Assembly (NCBI RefSeq): GCF_014842995.1
Contig: NZ_JACYXL010000002.1
Span: forward strand, 186,001-250,000
From: Rhodanobacter sp. 7MK24
GTDB lineage: Bacteria; Pseudomonadota; Gammaproteobacteria; Xanthomonadales; Rhodanobacteraceae
DNA: 64,000 nucleotides
Direction: 5' to 3'
The translations under genes and the position numbers were made by a program. The notes under the pieces are model-generated. The model ran no database searches. It was not told the DNA's origin and saw only the letters and a list, made by a program, of their open reading frames with translations. Below, one piece after another: positions 1 to 8,948 of the stretch (within the stretch, counting starts at the first letter, position 1; each line of letters opens with the position of its first letter).

Positions 1-193
1 GCGAGAAATAACGCACCCGCCAGCCATCGTCCTGGCGCGCGGCAAAGGCGGTTTCCGAAAAGCCGACCTCGGCGGCGATCCGCTGCATCGTCGCCGCGTC
101 CGGCAATGCATCGGCAATCAGCACGCCGGCGGGATTGCCGCCGCCATCGCCATCGGCGAAGGCCGCGATGCGCATGACCTCGGCGCCGCTCAT
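1..193 (-). CDS. PhzF family isomerase/epimerase, N-terminal part
   Basis: This gene is cut by the left window edge; only the first 64 codons are present. The translation begins MSGAEVMRIAAFADG and then GNPAGVLIAD, followed by a stretch ending in GFSETAFA. The GNPAGV segment and the downstream E-T-A-F are hallmarks of the PhzF/YddE fold, whose members are cytosolic isomerases related to diaminopimelate epimerase. The substrate cannot be told from this fragment. Its ATG overlaps the TGA of the upstream EamA gene in an ATGA junction, so the two are probably co-transcribed and translationally coupled. Confidence 0.8.
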   Translation of the reverse strand, partial: MSGAEVMRIAAFADGDGGGNPAGVLIADALPDAATMQRIAAEVGFSETAFAARQDDGWRVRYFS

Positions 194-1101
194 GCCGGCT
201 CCGAAGCGGCAACCGGCGCGGGCACCGCCCGGCGCCGCGCATTCGCCAGCACCACGCCACCGATCACGATGGCGCCGCCTACCAGCACCATTGCGCCGGG
301 CACTTCGCCCAGCCACACCCAGCCGATCAGGATGGCGATGGGCGGCGAGAGATAGATGAAGCTGGACACGCGCGAGGCGCTGGCGCGATGCACCGCCACG
401 TTCCACGCCAGGTAGCCGATGAAGCTCGGCGCGATGCCCAGCCACAGCAGCGCGGCGATATGCGACCACGGCGCCGCTGCCAACGCCCGTGGCAGACCGC
501 CCGCGAAGGGCAGGCAACCCAGCGTGCCGGCAAAGAAGGTGAAAGCGGTGACCGCCAGCGTGCTGGAGCGCGCGAACAGCGGCTTCTGCCCCACGAAATA
601 GATCGCCGAGGCCAGCACGCACACCAGCACCAGCAGTGCCTTCGGGTCGGCTTCCACTTTCTGGCCGCTGGCCAGCACCACCAGCACCGTGCCGATCAGC
701 GCGATGGCTAGACCGATCCAGGTGCGCAGGCTCAGGCGCTCGCGCAGCCAGAGTGCCGACAACGCCGCGGTCGCCGCGGGCACCAGGCAGATGATGATGG
801 ACGCGGTACCGCTGGCTATGCGTGTTTCCGCCCAGTTGAGGCAGACGTGGTACGTCGTGAGCCCGATCAGCCCCAGCACGAACAGCTGCGGCCAGTCGCG
901 CCGTGCCGGCAGCGATACGCGCTTCACCGCCAGCAGCGCGGCAAAGCACAGCGAGCCGATGGCGAGTCGCGAGAACGCCACCTCGCCGGGCGTGAACGAA
1001 GCCAGCGCGTAGGCGATTGCCGCATAGGCGGACGACCAGGTAATCAGCGCAATGGCGATGCAGATCAGGGCGCGGGTATCGAGGCGCTCGGTGGCGCTCA
1101 T
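190..1101 (-). CDS. EamA (drug/metabolite transporter) family permease
   Basis: A 303-residue inner-membrane protein with about ten hydrophobic helices and two internally similar EamA halves, the usual size and layout of DMT-superfamily exporters. The start is the ATG at 1101 (MSATERLDTRAL), which has AGGAA nine bases upstream; a TTG start at 1119 would add six residues but has no ribosome-binding site. Members export amino acids or other small metabolites; the substrate is unknown here. The gene faces a divergent Lrp/AsnC regulator gene across an 82-base gap, a common arrangement for amino-acid exporters, and overlaps the downstream phzF start. Confidence 0.88.
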   Translation of the reverse strand: MSATERLDTRALICIAIALITWSSAYAAIAYALASFTPGEVAFSRLAIGSLCFAALLAVKRVSLPARRDWPQLFVLGLIGLTTYHVCLNWAETRIASGTASIIICLVPAATAALSALWLRERLSLRTWIGLAIALIGTVLVVLASGQKVEADPKALLVLVCVLASAIYFVGQKPLFARSSTLAVTAFTFFAGTLGCLPFAGGLPRALAAAPWSHIAALLWLGIAPSFIGYLAWNVAVHRASASRVSSFIYLSPPIAILIGWVWLGEVPGAMVLVGGAIVIGGVVLANARRRAVPAPVAASEPA

Positions 1102-1183
1102 GGGTGAAAGTTCCTGCAATGGGGAGTGCGCATCCTAGTCTTGCCGGCGATGCCGCGGAATAATGCATCGACAGGCCACCACG

Positions 1184-1720
1184 ATGTTTCGCCGTCGATC
1201 GAAACAAAAACCGGAGCATGCCGCCTTGGAATCGAAACCCGAACTGGACGCCAAGGACTGGCAGTTGCTGGAAGCCCTGCAGCGCGACGCGCGGCTGGGC
1301 TACGCCGAGCTGGGCCGCAAGGTGAAGCTCTCCGCGCCAGCCGTGGCCGAACGCGTGAAGCGGCTGGAGGATGCCGGCGTGATCAGCGGCTACCGCGCCG
1401 TGGTGGAACCGAAGCGGCTGGGCTATCGCATCGAGGCGATGGTGCGGCTGCGCTGCGACGGCGGCATCTGCGCGCGCATCGGACCGATCGTCGCCGACAT
1501 CCCCGAAGTGCTGGATTGCCGCCGCCTGGCCGGCGAGGATTCCGCCCTCCTGCGCGTGGTGGCGATGTCCATCAACCACCTCGAAAGCGTGCTCGACCGC
1601 CTGCTGAAGATCCACTCCAGCATCAGCACCACCACCCTGGTCGTGCTGCAGGCGCCGCACGCCAACCGTGCGGTCACCCGCGCGATGTGGGATGCCGCGC
1701 GCAAGCTGCCGTTGGATTGA
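1184..1720 (+). CDS. Lrp/AsnC family transcriptional regulator
   Basis: A 178-residue protein with an N-terminal winged helix-turn-helix (LDAKDWQLLEALQRDARLGY, then SAPAVAERVKRLEDAGVI) and a C-terminal RAM/AsnC ligand-binding domain (from about GYRIEAMVRLRC to the end). These are the two domains of Lrp-type regulators, which usually sense amino acids as octamers. The start is uncertain: ATG at 1163 would add seven residues; 1184 has an AGG at reasonable distance. It is divergent from the EamA exporter gene and most likely controls it; the effector is not visible from sequence. Confidence 0.85.
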   Translation: MFRRRSKQKPEHAALESKPELDAKDWQLLEALQRDARLGYAELGRKVKLSAPAVAERVKRLEDAGVISGYRAVVEPKRLGYRIEAMVRLRCDGGICARIGPIVADIPEVLDCRRLAGEDSALLRVVAMSINHLESVLDRLLKIHSSISTTTLVVLQAPHANRAVTRAMWDAARKLPLD

Positions 1721-1826
1721 ATAACTGCAGGAGGTTGTGTCACGCATCGCACATCCCACGTGTGCAAGACCACACGTCCCGTCGGGCGGGCATACTCTTC
1801 AACTTGATATCCACGAGCGAATCGCC

Positions 1827-3530
1827 ATGACCGAGAAGCTGCCGCCTTCCGCACCTTCCGACACCAACGACGCGCCTGCCGATCCGGCCAGGCGCAAGCT
1901 GCTGGGTGGCATTGCGCTGGCCGGCGCCGCGCTGGCCGTGGGCGGCCGCCAGGCCTCCGCGAGCGGACACGGCGCCATTGCCGCTGGTACGGCCGACGAG
2001 GCGCTGGACGCTGCGTTGCGCAAGCACATCAAGCACGTGGTGGTGATCTACGCGGAGAACCGCAGCTTCAACAACCTGTTCGGTGGTTTCCCCGGCCTTG
2101 CGCAACCCCTGGCTGCACTGAAGCCCGAGCAGTTCCTGCAGCGCGACCGCGACGGCAAGCTGCTCGACACCCTGCCGCCGATCTGGCACGGCCTGGTGCC
2201 GCACAAGCAAACCCTGGGCGGCCGCGAGTACCAGATCGCCGAGGACGCGATCCACAACCTCGCCAACGCGCCCTTCGCCTTGCACACGCCCGAAGGCGAG
2301 CCGCTGCCGCATGCGCTGGTCACGCGCGACCTGATCCACAGCTTCTACAACAACCAGCTGCAGATCAACGGCGGCAGGAACGACGGCTTCGTGGCCTGGG
2401 GCGACAGCGGCGCACTGGTGATGGGCCATTACGCCACCGGTGCGGAGAACTTCGCGCTGTGGCGGCTGGCACAGCAGTTCACGCTGTGCGACAACTTCTT
2501 CATGGGCGCTTTCGGCGGCTCCTTCCTCAACCACCAGTACCTCGTCGCCGCGCAGCCGCCGTTCTTCCCGAACGCCGACAAGACACCGGCCCAGTTCCAG
2601 ATCACGCAATTGGAAGACGACGACATCATGGGCATCCGCCCGAAGCTCGCCGACGATTCCCCCGCCAGCGCGATGCAGGGGCGGCCGAAATTCGCTTCGC
2701 GCATGGCGCTCACACCCGACTTCTGGGCGGTGAACACGATGGGTCCGCCGTATGCTCCGGCCTTCACCAAGGATCCGAAGAACCCGCTGCTGGCCGATCC
2801 GGCCGATCCAAGCACGCTGCCACCGCAGGTGCATGCCAACATCGGCGACCGGCTCAGCGCGGCGAACGTGGCGTGGGCCTGGTACGGCGGCGGCTGGCAG
2901 CTGGCGCTGGACGGCCAGGGCGTGCGCGGCTCGCACGATAGTTTCCCTTACGGGCCGAATTTCCAGGAGCACCACCAGCCACTCAACTACTTCCAGTCGT
3001 TCGCGCCCAGCACCAGCGCGCGCGCGCAACACCTGCGTGACGGCGGCGTCGGCGGCGACGCGGCCACCAACCACTTCATCGCCGACATCGCGAGCGGTGC
3101 GCTGCCCACGGTGGCGTTCTACAAGCCGCAGGGCGACCTCAACATGCACGCGGGCTATTCCGACATCGCCGCTGGCGACGCGCACATCGCCAGCGTCATC
3201 GAGGCGCTGCGGAAGAGCCCGCTGTGGTCGCAGACCATGATCGTCGTCACCGTGGACGAGAACGGCGGCTGGTGGGATCACGTAGCACCGCCCAAGGGCG
3301 ACCGTTGGGGACCGGGCACGCGCATTCCCGCGCTGGTGATTTCGCCGCATGCGAAGAAAGGCCATGTCGACCACACCATCTACGACACCGGCTCCATCCA
3401 GCGTTTCCTCAACCGCCGTTTCGGGCTGGAGCCGTTGCCCGGCATCGTGATGCGCGACAAGGCGATGCGCGCTGCTGGCGGGCAGGCGCCGGGCGACCTC
3501 ACCGCGACGCTCGATTTCGCCCGCGGCTGA
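1827..3530 (+). CDS. Tat-exported phosphoesterase (acid phosphatase / phospholipase C-like)
   Basis: A 567-residue protein of the alkaline-phosphatase-fold phosphoesterase family that includes AcpA acid phosphatases and bacterial phospholipase C. After the ATG at 1827 there is a twin-arginine-like signal (ARRKLLGGIALAGAALAVGG), predicting folded export by Tat. The catalytic domain opens with HVVVIYAENRSFNNLFGGFP, where Glu-Asn is the conserved metal-binding start, and contains late motifs VTVDENGGWWDHV and GPGTRIPALVISP typical of the fold. It probably hydrolyses phosphomonoesters or phospholipid head groups in the periplasm; which of these cannot be decided. It stands alone, 106 bases after the lrp gene. 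Confidence 0.85.
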   Translation: MTEKLPPSAPSDTNDAPADPARRKLLGGIALAGAALAVGGRQASASGHGAIAAGTADEALDAALRKHIKHVVVIYAENRSFNNLFGGFPGLAQPLAALKPEQFLQRDRDGKLLDTLPPIWHGLVPHKQTLGGREYQIAEDAIHNLANAPFALHTPEGEPLPHALVTRDLIHSFYNNQLQINGGRNDGFVAWGDSGALVMGHYATGAENFALWRLAQQFTLCDNFFMGAFGGSFLNHQYLVAAQPPFFPNADKTPAQFQITQLEDDDIMGIRPKLADDSPASAMQGRPKFASRMALTPDFWAVNTMGPPYAPAFTKDPKNPLLADPADPSTLPPQVHANIGDRLSAANVAWAWYGGGWQLALDGQGVRGSHDSFPYGPNFQEHHQPLNYFQSFAPSTSARAQHLRDGGVGGDAATNHFIADIASGALPTVAFYKPQGDLNMHAGYSDIAAGDAHIASVIEALRKSPLWSQTMIVVTVDENGGWWDHVAPPKGDRWGPGTRIPALVISPHAKKGHVDHTIYDTGSIQRFLNRRFGLEPLPGIVMRDKAMRAAGGQAPGDLTATLDFARG

Positions 3531-3792
3531 GCGCACTGACGGGCTCCAAGTTCAGCAGCGACGCATCCACGCCGTCAGATCGGCCAGCTGACATACCACC
3601 GCTTCGGAAGCGGCGCGATCGGGCACGATGTTGGCGTTGTTGAAGCTGCCAGTCGCTGATCATCTGTGGCAGCAAGCCATTGCTGCACGGAACCTCGGCG
3701 AGCCCGCGGCATTCGCGGCGCACGACGACGGCTGTGCGACTGCGTGATGGCCTACCATGGCGACGGAATCATCCTCGACGCGAAATACCGCC
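3531..3792. other. intergenic region without recognisable gene
   Basis: About 260 bases between the phosphoesterase and proline iminopeptidase genes. Short open frames here give low-complexity Arg/Ser-rich products with no recognisable motif. A TACCAT hexamer at 3752-3757 could be part of a promoter for the peptidase gene, but I see no convincing -35 partner. Confidence 0.4.
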
Positions 3793-4746
3793 ATGCGCGA
3801 GCTTTACCCCGAAACCGAACCCTTCCGCACGAGCCGCTTCGCCGTGGATGAGCGCCACACGCTGCACGTGGAAGAGTGCGGCACGCCCGGCGCGCTGCCA
3901 GCGGTGTTCCTGCATGGCGGTCCTGGCGCGGGCATCGCACCCTACCATCGCCGCTTCTTCGATCCGAAGCGCTGGCACGTAGTGCTGTTCGATCAGCGCG
4001 GCGCGGGGCAGTCCACGCCCTTCGCGGATCTCATCGACAACACTACCGCGCACCTCGTCGCCGATATCGAGGCATTGCGCGAGGAACTCGACATCGAGCG
4101 CTGGGTGGTGTTCGGCGGCTCGTGGGGCTCAACGCTGGCGCTGGCTTACGCCGAGGCGCATCCCGAGCGCGTGCTGGGACTGGTGTTGCGCGGCATCTTC
4201 CTCGCGCGCGACGAGGAATTGCGCTGGTTCAACGAGGCTGACGGCGGCGCGCGCTTCATCTTCCCAGAGCGCTGGGCACGCTTCCGCGACTTCATCCCGG
4301 CCGCCGAGCGCGGCAACATGATCGAGGCGTACTGGAAGCGCCTCGATGGCGACGACGAGGCATTGCGCCTCGCTGCGGCGCAGGCCTGGAGCGAATACGA
4401 AGGCGGCAGCACGACCTTGCTGCACGACCCCGATGCGGCGGGCGACTTTTCCGAGCCGCACAAGGCGGTAAGCCTCGCGCGGCTCGAAGCGCATTACTTC
4501 CGCCATGGCATGTTCCTGGAAGCGGACCAGCTGCTGCGCGATCTGGCCAGGATCCGCCACATCCCCGCCACCATCGTGCACGGCCGCTACGACATCATCT
4601 GCCCGGTGAAGACTGCGCTCGACCTGCACGCGGCATGGCCGGAAGCGGAATTGCGCATCGTGCTTGCCGGCCATAGCGCCGCCGATGCGGCCATCGTCGA
4701 TGCGCTGGTCGAAGCCACCGACAAGCTGGCGGACCGCTACGGCTGA
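3793..4746 (+). CDS. pip: proline iminopeptidase
   Basis: A 317-residue cytosolic serine peptidase of the alpha/beta-hydrolase fold (family S33) that removes N-terminal proline from peptides. The start at 3793 (MRELYPETEPF) fits the family N-terminus; an ATG at 3757 would add 12 unconserved residues. The oxyanion motif HGGPGAG and the nucleophile elbow GGSWGS (Ser110) are intact. A late GRYDIICP segment supplies the catalytic Asp and GHSAAD the catalytic His. It is convergent with the DUF2894 gene; the two 3' ends overlap by 10 bases. Confidence 0.9.
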   Translation: MRELYPETEPFRTSRFAVDERHTLHVEECGTPGALPAVFLHGGPGAGIAPYHRRFFDPKRWHVVLFDQRGAGQSTPFADLIDNTTAHLVADIEALREELDIERWVVFGGSWGSTLALAYAEAHPERVLGLVLRGIFLARDEELRWFNEADGGARFIFPERWARFRDFIPAAERGNMIEAYWKRLDGDDEALRLAAAQAWSEYEGGSTTLLHDPDAAGDFSEPHKAVSLARLEAHYFRHGMFLEADQLLRDLARIRHIPATIVHGRYDIICPVKTALDLHAAWPEAELRIVLAGHSAADAAIVDALVEATDKLADRYG

Positions 4747-5426
4747 CCCGGCGCCCGATCCGCGGACGGCTTCTTGCGCCGACCGCCACCGGTGCGCGCG
4801 GGCTTTCGGACACCGGCCGCGCCGTCGGCATCGCCACCGGCAGCCGCGCCACCCAGTTGCTCCATCCAGGTAAGCACATCGGTGTACGCGATGAAATGTT
4901 GCAGGTACCCGGGCGAGACTTCGCGCATCAGCGTCATGGCGCGATAGGTCAGCACGCTGGAATGCAACGGGCCGGCATCTTCGGACAACGAATCCAGGCA
5001 TTGGCGCAGCAGGCTGTCGATGCGGATGCGGCTCCACAATTGCTGGAACTCGTCCAGCACCGGCATCGGCGCGGTGTCGATGACCGGCGCTTGCTCGCCG
5101 GCTTCCGCGGCCTGCACCACGGAAGCGGCTTGCGGGTTGGCATCCAGTCGCGGCGCGTTGGCGAACTGCCCCAGGAGTTGCTTCAGCGGGCTCTCGCCTG
5201 GATCCTGCGTTGGCTTGGTCGCGGGCGGACTGGCAAGCAGAACGGCATAGGCCCCGGCCAATTCCTGCAGACGTGCATGCAGCCGCTGCCGCACCGCCCC
5301 GTCGTGGCGTGCGGCGCGCTGCGCCAGTGCGACCATCAAGGCGAAGCGCAGCGGGTCGGTGCGGTCCGCGCTCTGCTGGCGCCAGGCATCGAGCTGTGCG
5401 TGGAGACCGGCCAATTCAGCGTGCAT
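4737..5426 (-). CDS. DUF2894 domain-containing protein
   Basis: A 229-residue soluble protein that I assign to DUF2894 from its N-terminal pattern (MHAELAGLHAQLDAWRQQSADRTDPLRFALMVALAQRAA) and its place as last gene of the DUF3348-DUF802-OmpA set. The middle is Pro/Ala-rich and probably disordered; the C-terminus is basic (RTGGGRRKKPSADRAPG). The ATG at 5426 overlaps the end of the OmpA-like gene by 11 bases, pointing to coupled translation. Function is unknown. By position it may be a cytosolic partner of the motor-like membrane complex encoded upstream. Confidence 0.72.
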   Translation of the reverse strand: MHAELAGLHAQLDAWRQQSADRTDPLRFALMVALAQRAARHDGAVRQRLHARLQELAGAYAVLLASPPATKPTQDPGESPLKQLLGQFANAPRLDANPQAASVVQAAEAGEQAPVIDTAPMPVLDEFQQLWSRIRIDSLLRQCLDSLSEDAGPLHSSVLTYRAMTLMREVSPGYLQHFIAYTDVLTWMEQLGGAAAGGDADGAAGVRKPARTGGGRRKKPSADRAPGQP

Positions 5427-6063
5427 CGGCCTCGCCGCCCGACGTATGGCGCGGGATCGGTGCGATTTCCACGCGCCGGTTCTTCGCACGGCCGGCTTCG
5501 TCGCTGTTGGAGCCAACCGGCTGCTCGGAACCGAACGCCGCGGCGAATACGGACGAAGACGGCACGCCGTCGGCGATCAGCGTGCGGGTGACGGTGAGCG
5601 CACGCGCAGCCGACAGCTCCCAGTTGTCGGCGAAGCGCGGATTGGCCGCGCGCACCGGCTGGTTGTCAGTGAAGCCGCTGACCATCAGGAGCTCGTCGCG
5701 CGCTGAAAGGTAGTCGCGCAACGGGCCGGCGATGCTTTGCAACAGTTCGCGACCCTCGGGCTGCAGTTGATCGGAGTTGAGCGCAAACAGCACGTTGCCG
5801 CTGATGCCGATGCGGCCGTCGACCACGGTCACGCGACCGGCCGCCAGCGGCGCGGCCAATGCCTGTTCCAGCGTCTTGAGCCGGGCGGCCTCGGCCTGGC
5901 GCTGCTTCACCTCCGCATCCAGGCGCTTGTGCAGCAGCAGCTGGGTGCCGATGACGCTGGCAAGCATCAGCACGAACACGCCCAGCAGCACCGACATCAG
6001 GTCGCCGAACGCGGCCCAGGTGGTGGCGCTGGACTCGGCATCGAATTCGATCTCGTCGCTCAT
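5416..6063 (-). CDS. MotB/OmpA-like membrane protein with peptidoglycan-binding domain
   Basis: A 215-residue protein with one N-terminal membrane helix and a C-terminal OmpA-type domain. The helix reads WAAFGDLMSVLLGVFVLML, with Asp21 where MotB, ZorB and related stator proteins carry the ion-binding aspartate. A short coiled coil follows (residues about 47-70). The OmpA domain has NSDQLQPEG, then VSGFTDNQPV, NWELSAARALTV and the late KNRRVEI, all typical of peptidoglycan binding. Its ATG overlaps the TGA of the DUF802 gene (ATGA). The pair looks like a stator (MotA/TolQ-type plus MotB-type). Confidence 0.85.
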   Translation of the reverse strand: MSDEIEFDAESSATTWAAFGDLMSVLLGVFVLMLASVIGTQLLLHKRLDAEVKQRQAEAARLKTLEQALAAPLAAGRVTVVDGRIGISGNVLFALNSDQLQPEGRELLQSIAGPLRDYLSARDELLMVSGFTDNQPVRAANPRFADNWELSAARALTVTRTLIADGVPSSSVFAAAFGSEQPVGSNSDEAGRAKNRRVEIAPIPRHTSGGEADAR

Positions 6064-8219
6064 GCGCCGGGTCCTGCGCCATCGCGGGCGCCGCCCAGCT
6101 GTTGCAGTTCGCCGATGATCTGCTTCTGCGAGAGCATGCTCAGTTCGATCACCTCGCGCGCCTGCGCCACGTAATAGGCCAGCTGTTCGTCGCTGCGCGT
6201 CAGCGACTTGTCCAGCGCCGCCTCGATGCCTTGCAGCCGCTCGTTCAATGCATCGGTGGTACCGCCGAACAACTGCACCGCAGCGCCAAATGCCTCGCCC
6301 AGGCTGGCCACTTCCGCCGCACTGCCGGTGACGTGCGCAGCGGCTTCGTCGAGCCTGCCGGCTTCGCTTTCGATCTGCGCGGTGAAACGGCTGCCGACGC
6401 GCTCCAGCAGATCGGCCGAGGTCGCGACCAACGCGTCGATGGCACCGCGCTGCTCGGTGGAAGCATGGTTCACTGCGTTGAGCAGGGTTTCCACCGTTTC
6501 CAGCAGGCGACCGCGTTCTTCCAGCGTGGCGGTATCGCGCACCATGCTGTCGGAAAGCTTCTGGCGCAGCTCGGCCACCACCTCGGCAGCGGCGCGCGGC
6601 GCCTCGGAAGCCGTGGAGACCAGTTGCGCGATCTCGGCCAGGGTATCGCGGGCCCGCGCCTGCGCTTGTTCGCTCATGTTCCGCGCGGTCATTTCCAGCG
6701 TGGCGCAAACCTGCTGCTGGTGCGCCGCCACCTGTTCGTTGCCCTGCTCCCAGCGCTGGCCGAATTCGCCGGTCAGCGCGGCAAAGGCATCGCGCCATTG
6801 CGCAAGGCGTTCGGCGTCGCGCGTCTCCAGCGCATCCTGCAATTCGCCGTGCGAACGTTGCAGCGATTCGATCATCGTGTCGCTGCGTGCGGCGAAGGCC
6901 GACTGCAGATCGCCATACGATTGCTGCAAGGTCTCGATCAATGCACGGGAGCGCTGGTCGAAGCCGGCCGACGCGGCCGCCCATGCCTGTTCGTTGCGCA
7001 GGGCCAGGACATCGTGCGCCTCGTGCTGGCGGCCAAGCGCGCCGTTCCACGCGGCTGCGTTGCGGGCCACGCTGTCCTCCAGGCGCCCAGCCACGCCATC
7101 GACCAGCGCCGCCGAACGCTGCTCGAACGTGGCGGAAAATTGTTCCAGCGTCTGCCGCAAACCGTCCGTCAACGCCGCGTTGCCACGCTGCTGCTCGGCG
7201 ACGGCGGTGCTCCAGCTTTCGCGTGCCGCACCGGCCGCACCCTGTACGGCGCTGGACAGGCCATCGAGTTGCTGACGCACCGCTTGTTCGACGGCCGCAT
7301 GCAGGCGCCCGGACTGCTCGGCCAATCCCGCCATGGTGGTGTCCACCACCGGCTGCAACGCTGTGCCTACGGCATGAGCCTGCAGGGCGATGCCATCGTG
7401 CAGCGCCTGCCGCAAGGTCGCGGCCAATTGGCTGTAGGCGGCTTCGGTGCGCTGGTGGAATGCCTGCTGGCCGGCATGCAGGCGCTCACCCGAAGCCTGC
7501 TGCTGACGCTCCAGCGTCTCGGCCAGCGTGCCCAGGCGTTCCACCAGCGCCGGCATCAGCGCGTTCTGCTCCTGCAACAAGCGGAAAGTTTCGCGGTGCT
7601 GTGCGGCCTGCGAGCGATGACTCAAATGCGCGGCAATGGCGGCGTCCAATTGCTGCACGACCTGCGCGCGCTCCCGCCGCATCAGCGCCGACAACAGACC
7701 CAGCGCCGCCGAGGTCGCCACGCCGGCAATCGAAGTGCCGAAGGCGAAGCCCAGGCCCTTGACCGGTGCAGCCAGCGAACTGCGTATGGCTTCCAGGTCG
7801 GTGGCGCTCTCCAGCGCCAGACCGGTACCGCGCAGCGTGGCCATCATGCCTAGCAACGTGCCAAGCATGCCAAGCAATACCAGCAGGCCTACCAGGTAAG
7901 GCGTCAGCGCGGGCGCGGGCAAGCCGACACGTTCGCCCTCGATGCGCAGCCGGACACCATTGCGCAGGCCCGGCTGCAAGCGACCCAGCCAGCCACCAAG
8001 ATCGGCATCGGCCTGCTCGATGGACGGCAGCGCCTGCGCCAGGGTAGCCGTGGCCTGGTGGTAGCGCAGCAGCTCGAACGCTCCGGCGAGATAGCAGGCG
8101 GCGATCAGCGCGGCGACGGCAGCGGCCAGTGGGTGGTTGCCGAGATAGCCGATGGCGACCCAGCACACGACCAGCAGGCCGGCCAGGAACACGAAGGGAG
8201 CAAGGGGATTTCTGGACAT
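6060..8219 (-). CDS. DUF802 protein: MotA/TolQ-like membrane domain with long coiled-coil tail
   Basis: A 719-residue protein. Residues about 9-27 and 32-53 form a first helical pair. Residues about 104-131 (LVGLLVLLGMLGTLLGMMAT) and 155-180 (GFAFGTSIAGVATSAALGLL) form a second pair with the Gly/Thr pattern of MotA, TolQ, ExbB and ZorA channel helices. The remaining 500 or so residues are Gln/Ala/Glu-rich, contain almost no proline and should be a long cytoplasmic coiled coil; the register SLQRSHGELQDALETRD recurs. It lies 6 bases after the DUF3348 gene and overlaps the OmpA-like gene. I infer a proton- or sodium-driven inner-membrane motor; the cellular role is not established by the sequence. 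Confidence 0.8.
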   Translation of the reverse strand: MSRNPLAPFVFLAGLLVVCWVAIGYLGNHPLAAAVAALIAACYLAGAFELLRYHQATATLAQALPSIEQADADLGGWLGRLQPGLRNGVRLRIEGERVGLPAPALTPYLVGLLVLLGMLGTLLGMMATLRGTGLALESATDLEAIRSSLAAPVKGLGFAFGTSIAGVATSAALGLLSALMRRERAQVVQQLDAAIAAHLSHRSQAAQHRETFRLLQEQNALMPALVERLGTLAETLERQQQASGERLHAGQQAFHQRTEAAYSQLAATLRQALHDGIALQAHAVGTALQPVVDTTMAGLAEQSGRLHAAVEQAVRQQLDGLSSAVQGAAGAARESWSTAVAEQQRGNAALTDGLRQTLEQFSATFEQRSAALVDGVAGRLEDSVARNAAAWNGALGRQHEAHDVLALRNEQAWAAASAGFDQRSRALIETLQQSYGDLQSAFAARSDTMIESLQRSHGELQDALETRDAERLAQWRDAFAALTGEFGQRWEQGNEQVAAHQQQVCATLEMTARNMSEQAQARARDTLAEIAQLVSTASEAPRAAAEVVAELRQKLSDSMVRDTATLEERGRLLETVETLLNAVNHASTEQRGAIDALVATSADLLERVGSRFTAQIESEAGRLDEAAAHVTGSAAEVASLGEAFGAAVQLFGGTTDALNERLQGIEAALDKSLTRSDEQLAYYVAQAREVIELSMLSQKQIIGELQQLGGARDGAGPGA

Positions 8220-8225
8220 GGGCGT

Positions 8226-8948
8226 CTATCGGCTACACAGCGCTGCAAGCAGGCCGTCGATGGGATGGAAGCGAACCTCCAGTTCGGCCAGCAGCGCCAT
8301 GCGCATGTCCTGGCGGAACCGCACCAGCCATGGGCCGGCAGCAGGAGTCGCGGGGATGTCGTCCGGCGTGTCGACGCCGGTGTGGAGCGAAGCGCCGCCA
8401 TCGCGCAAACGCTGGTAGTGCAAACCGAGCAGACCGGGGACTCTCGCCAGCAGCATCAGCTCGCGGGGACTGAGCGTGGCCTCCATCACCGCGTCGACTT
8501 CAGCCAGCCGCGCCCTGGTCGGCGACTGGCGAGCGAGCAAGTCGCGCAGGCGCCCACGCAGCAGGCCGGTGGCCGCCTGCATCGCACGCTGCGCGGCCAC
8601 GCAGTGCCGCCGGTAGGGCAAGTAATCCGCATCGACATCCTGGCCACTGGACGGGGCGAGGTCGATGTCGGCATCGATGACCTGAACCAAGGTGTGGCGT
8701 ACGCGTGCGCACTCGGCGTCCTGGGCGTCGTCGAAACCGTCGCCCGTGTCCGCCGCATCGGCTTCGGCGACGGAAGGGCTGCCGTCCAATGCATTCGACA
8801 GGACGAGAGCGCGGTTCCAATCGAACCACTGGGCCAGCCGCTCGGTCAGCACCGGCGGCGTGCGTGGAAGGTCGGCATCGCTGAAGCGGGCCAGCAGGCG
8901 AATGAACGCCGGGCCCAGCACGGGCGCCCGTGTGGAAGCTTTCGCCAT
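8226..8948 (-). CDS. DUF3348 family protein
   Basis: A 240-residue soluble protein and the first gene of the operon with DUF802, OmpA-like and DUF2894 genes. The N-terminus (GPAFIRLLARFSDADLP, then LTERLAQWFDWNRALVLSNAL) and the C-terminal pattern LEVRFHPIDGLLAAL match what I know of DUF3348. The start is the ATG at 8948; an in-frame ATG at 8972 would add eight residues and neither has a strong ribosome-binding site. An acidic, low-complexity stretch (about residues 55-75) separates two helical halves. Function is unknown; the strict linkage to the stator-like pair suggests a cytosolic component of the same machine. Confidence 0.72.
   Translation of the reverse strand: MAKASTRAPVLGPAFIRLLARFSDADLPRTPPVLTERLAQWFDWNRALVLSNALDGSPSVAEADAADTGDGFDDAQDAECARVRHTLVQVIDADIDLAPSSGQDVDADYLPYRRHCVAAQRAMQAATGLLRGRLRDLLARQSPTRARLAEVDAVMEATLSPRELMLLARVPGLLGLHYQRLRDGGASLHTGVDTPDDIPATPAAGPWLVRFRQDMRMALLAELEVRFHPIDGLLAALCSR

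Noticed and set aside
1740-3536. A 598-codon open frame antisense to the phosphoesterase gene
   Set aside because: The plus-strand gene has a Tat signal and catalytic motifs; the antisense product is Arg/Val/Glu-rich without motifs, as expected from codon bias in GC-rich DNA.
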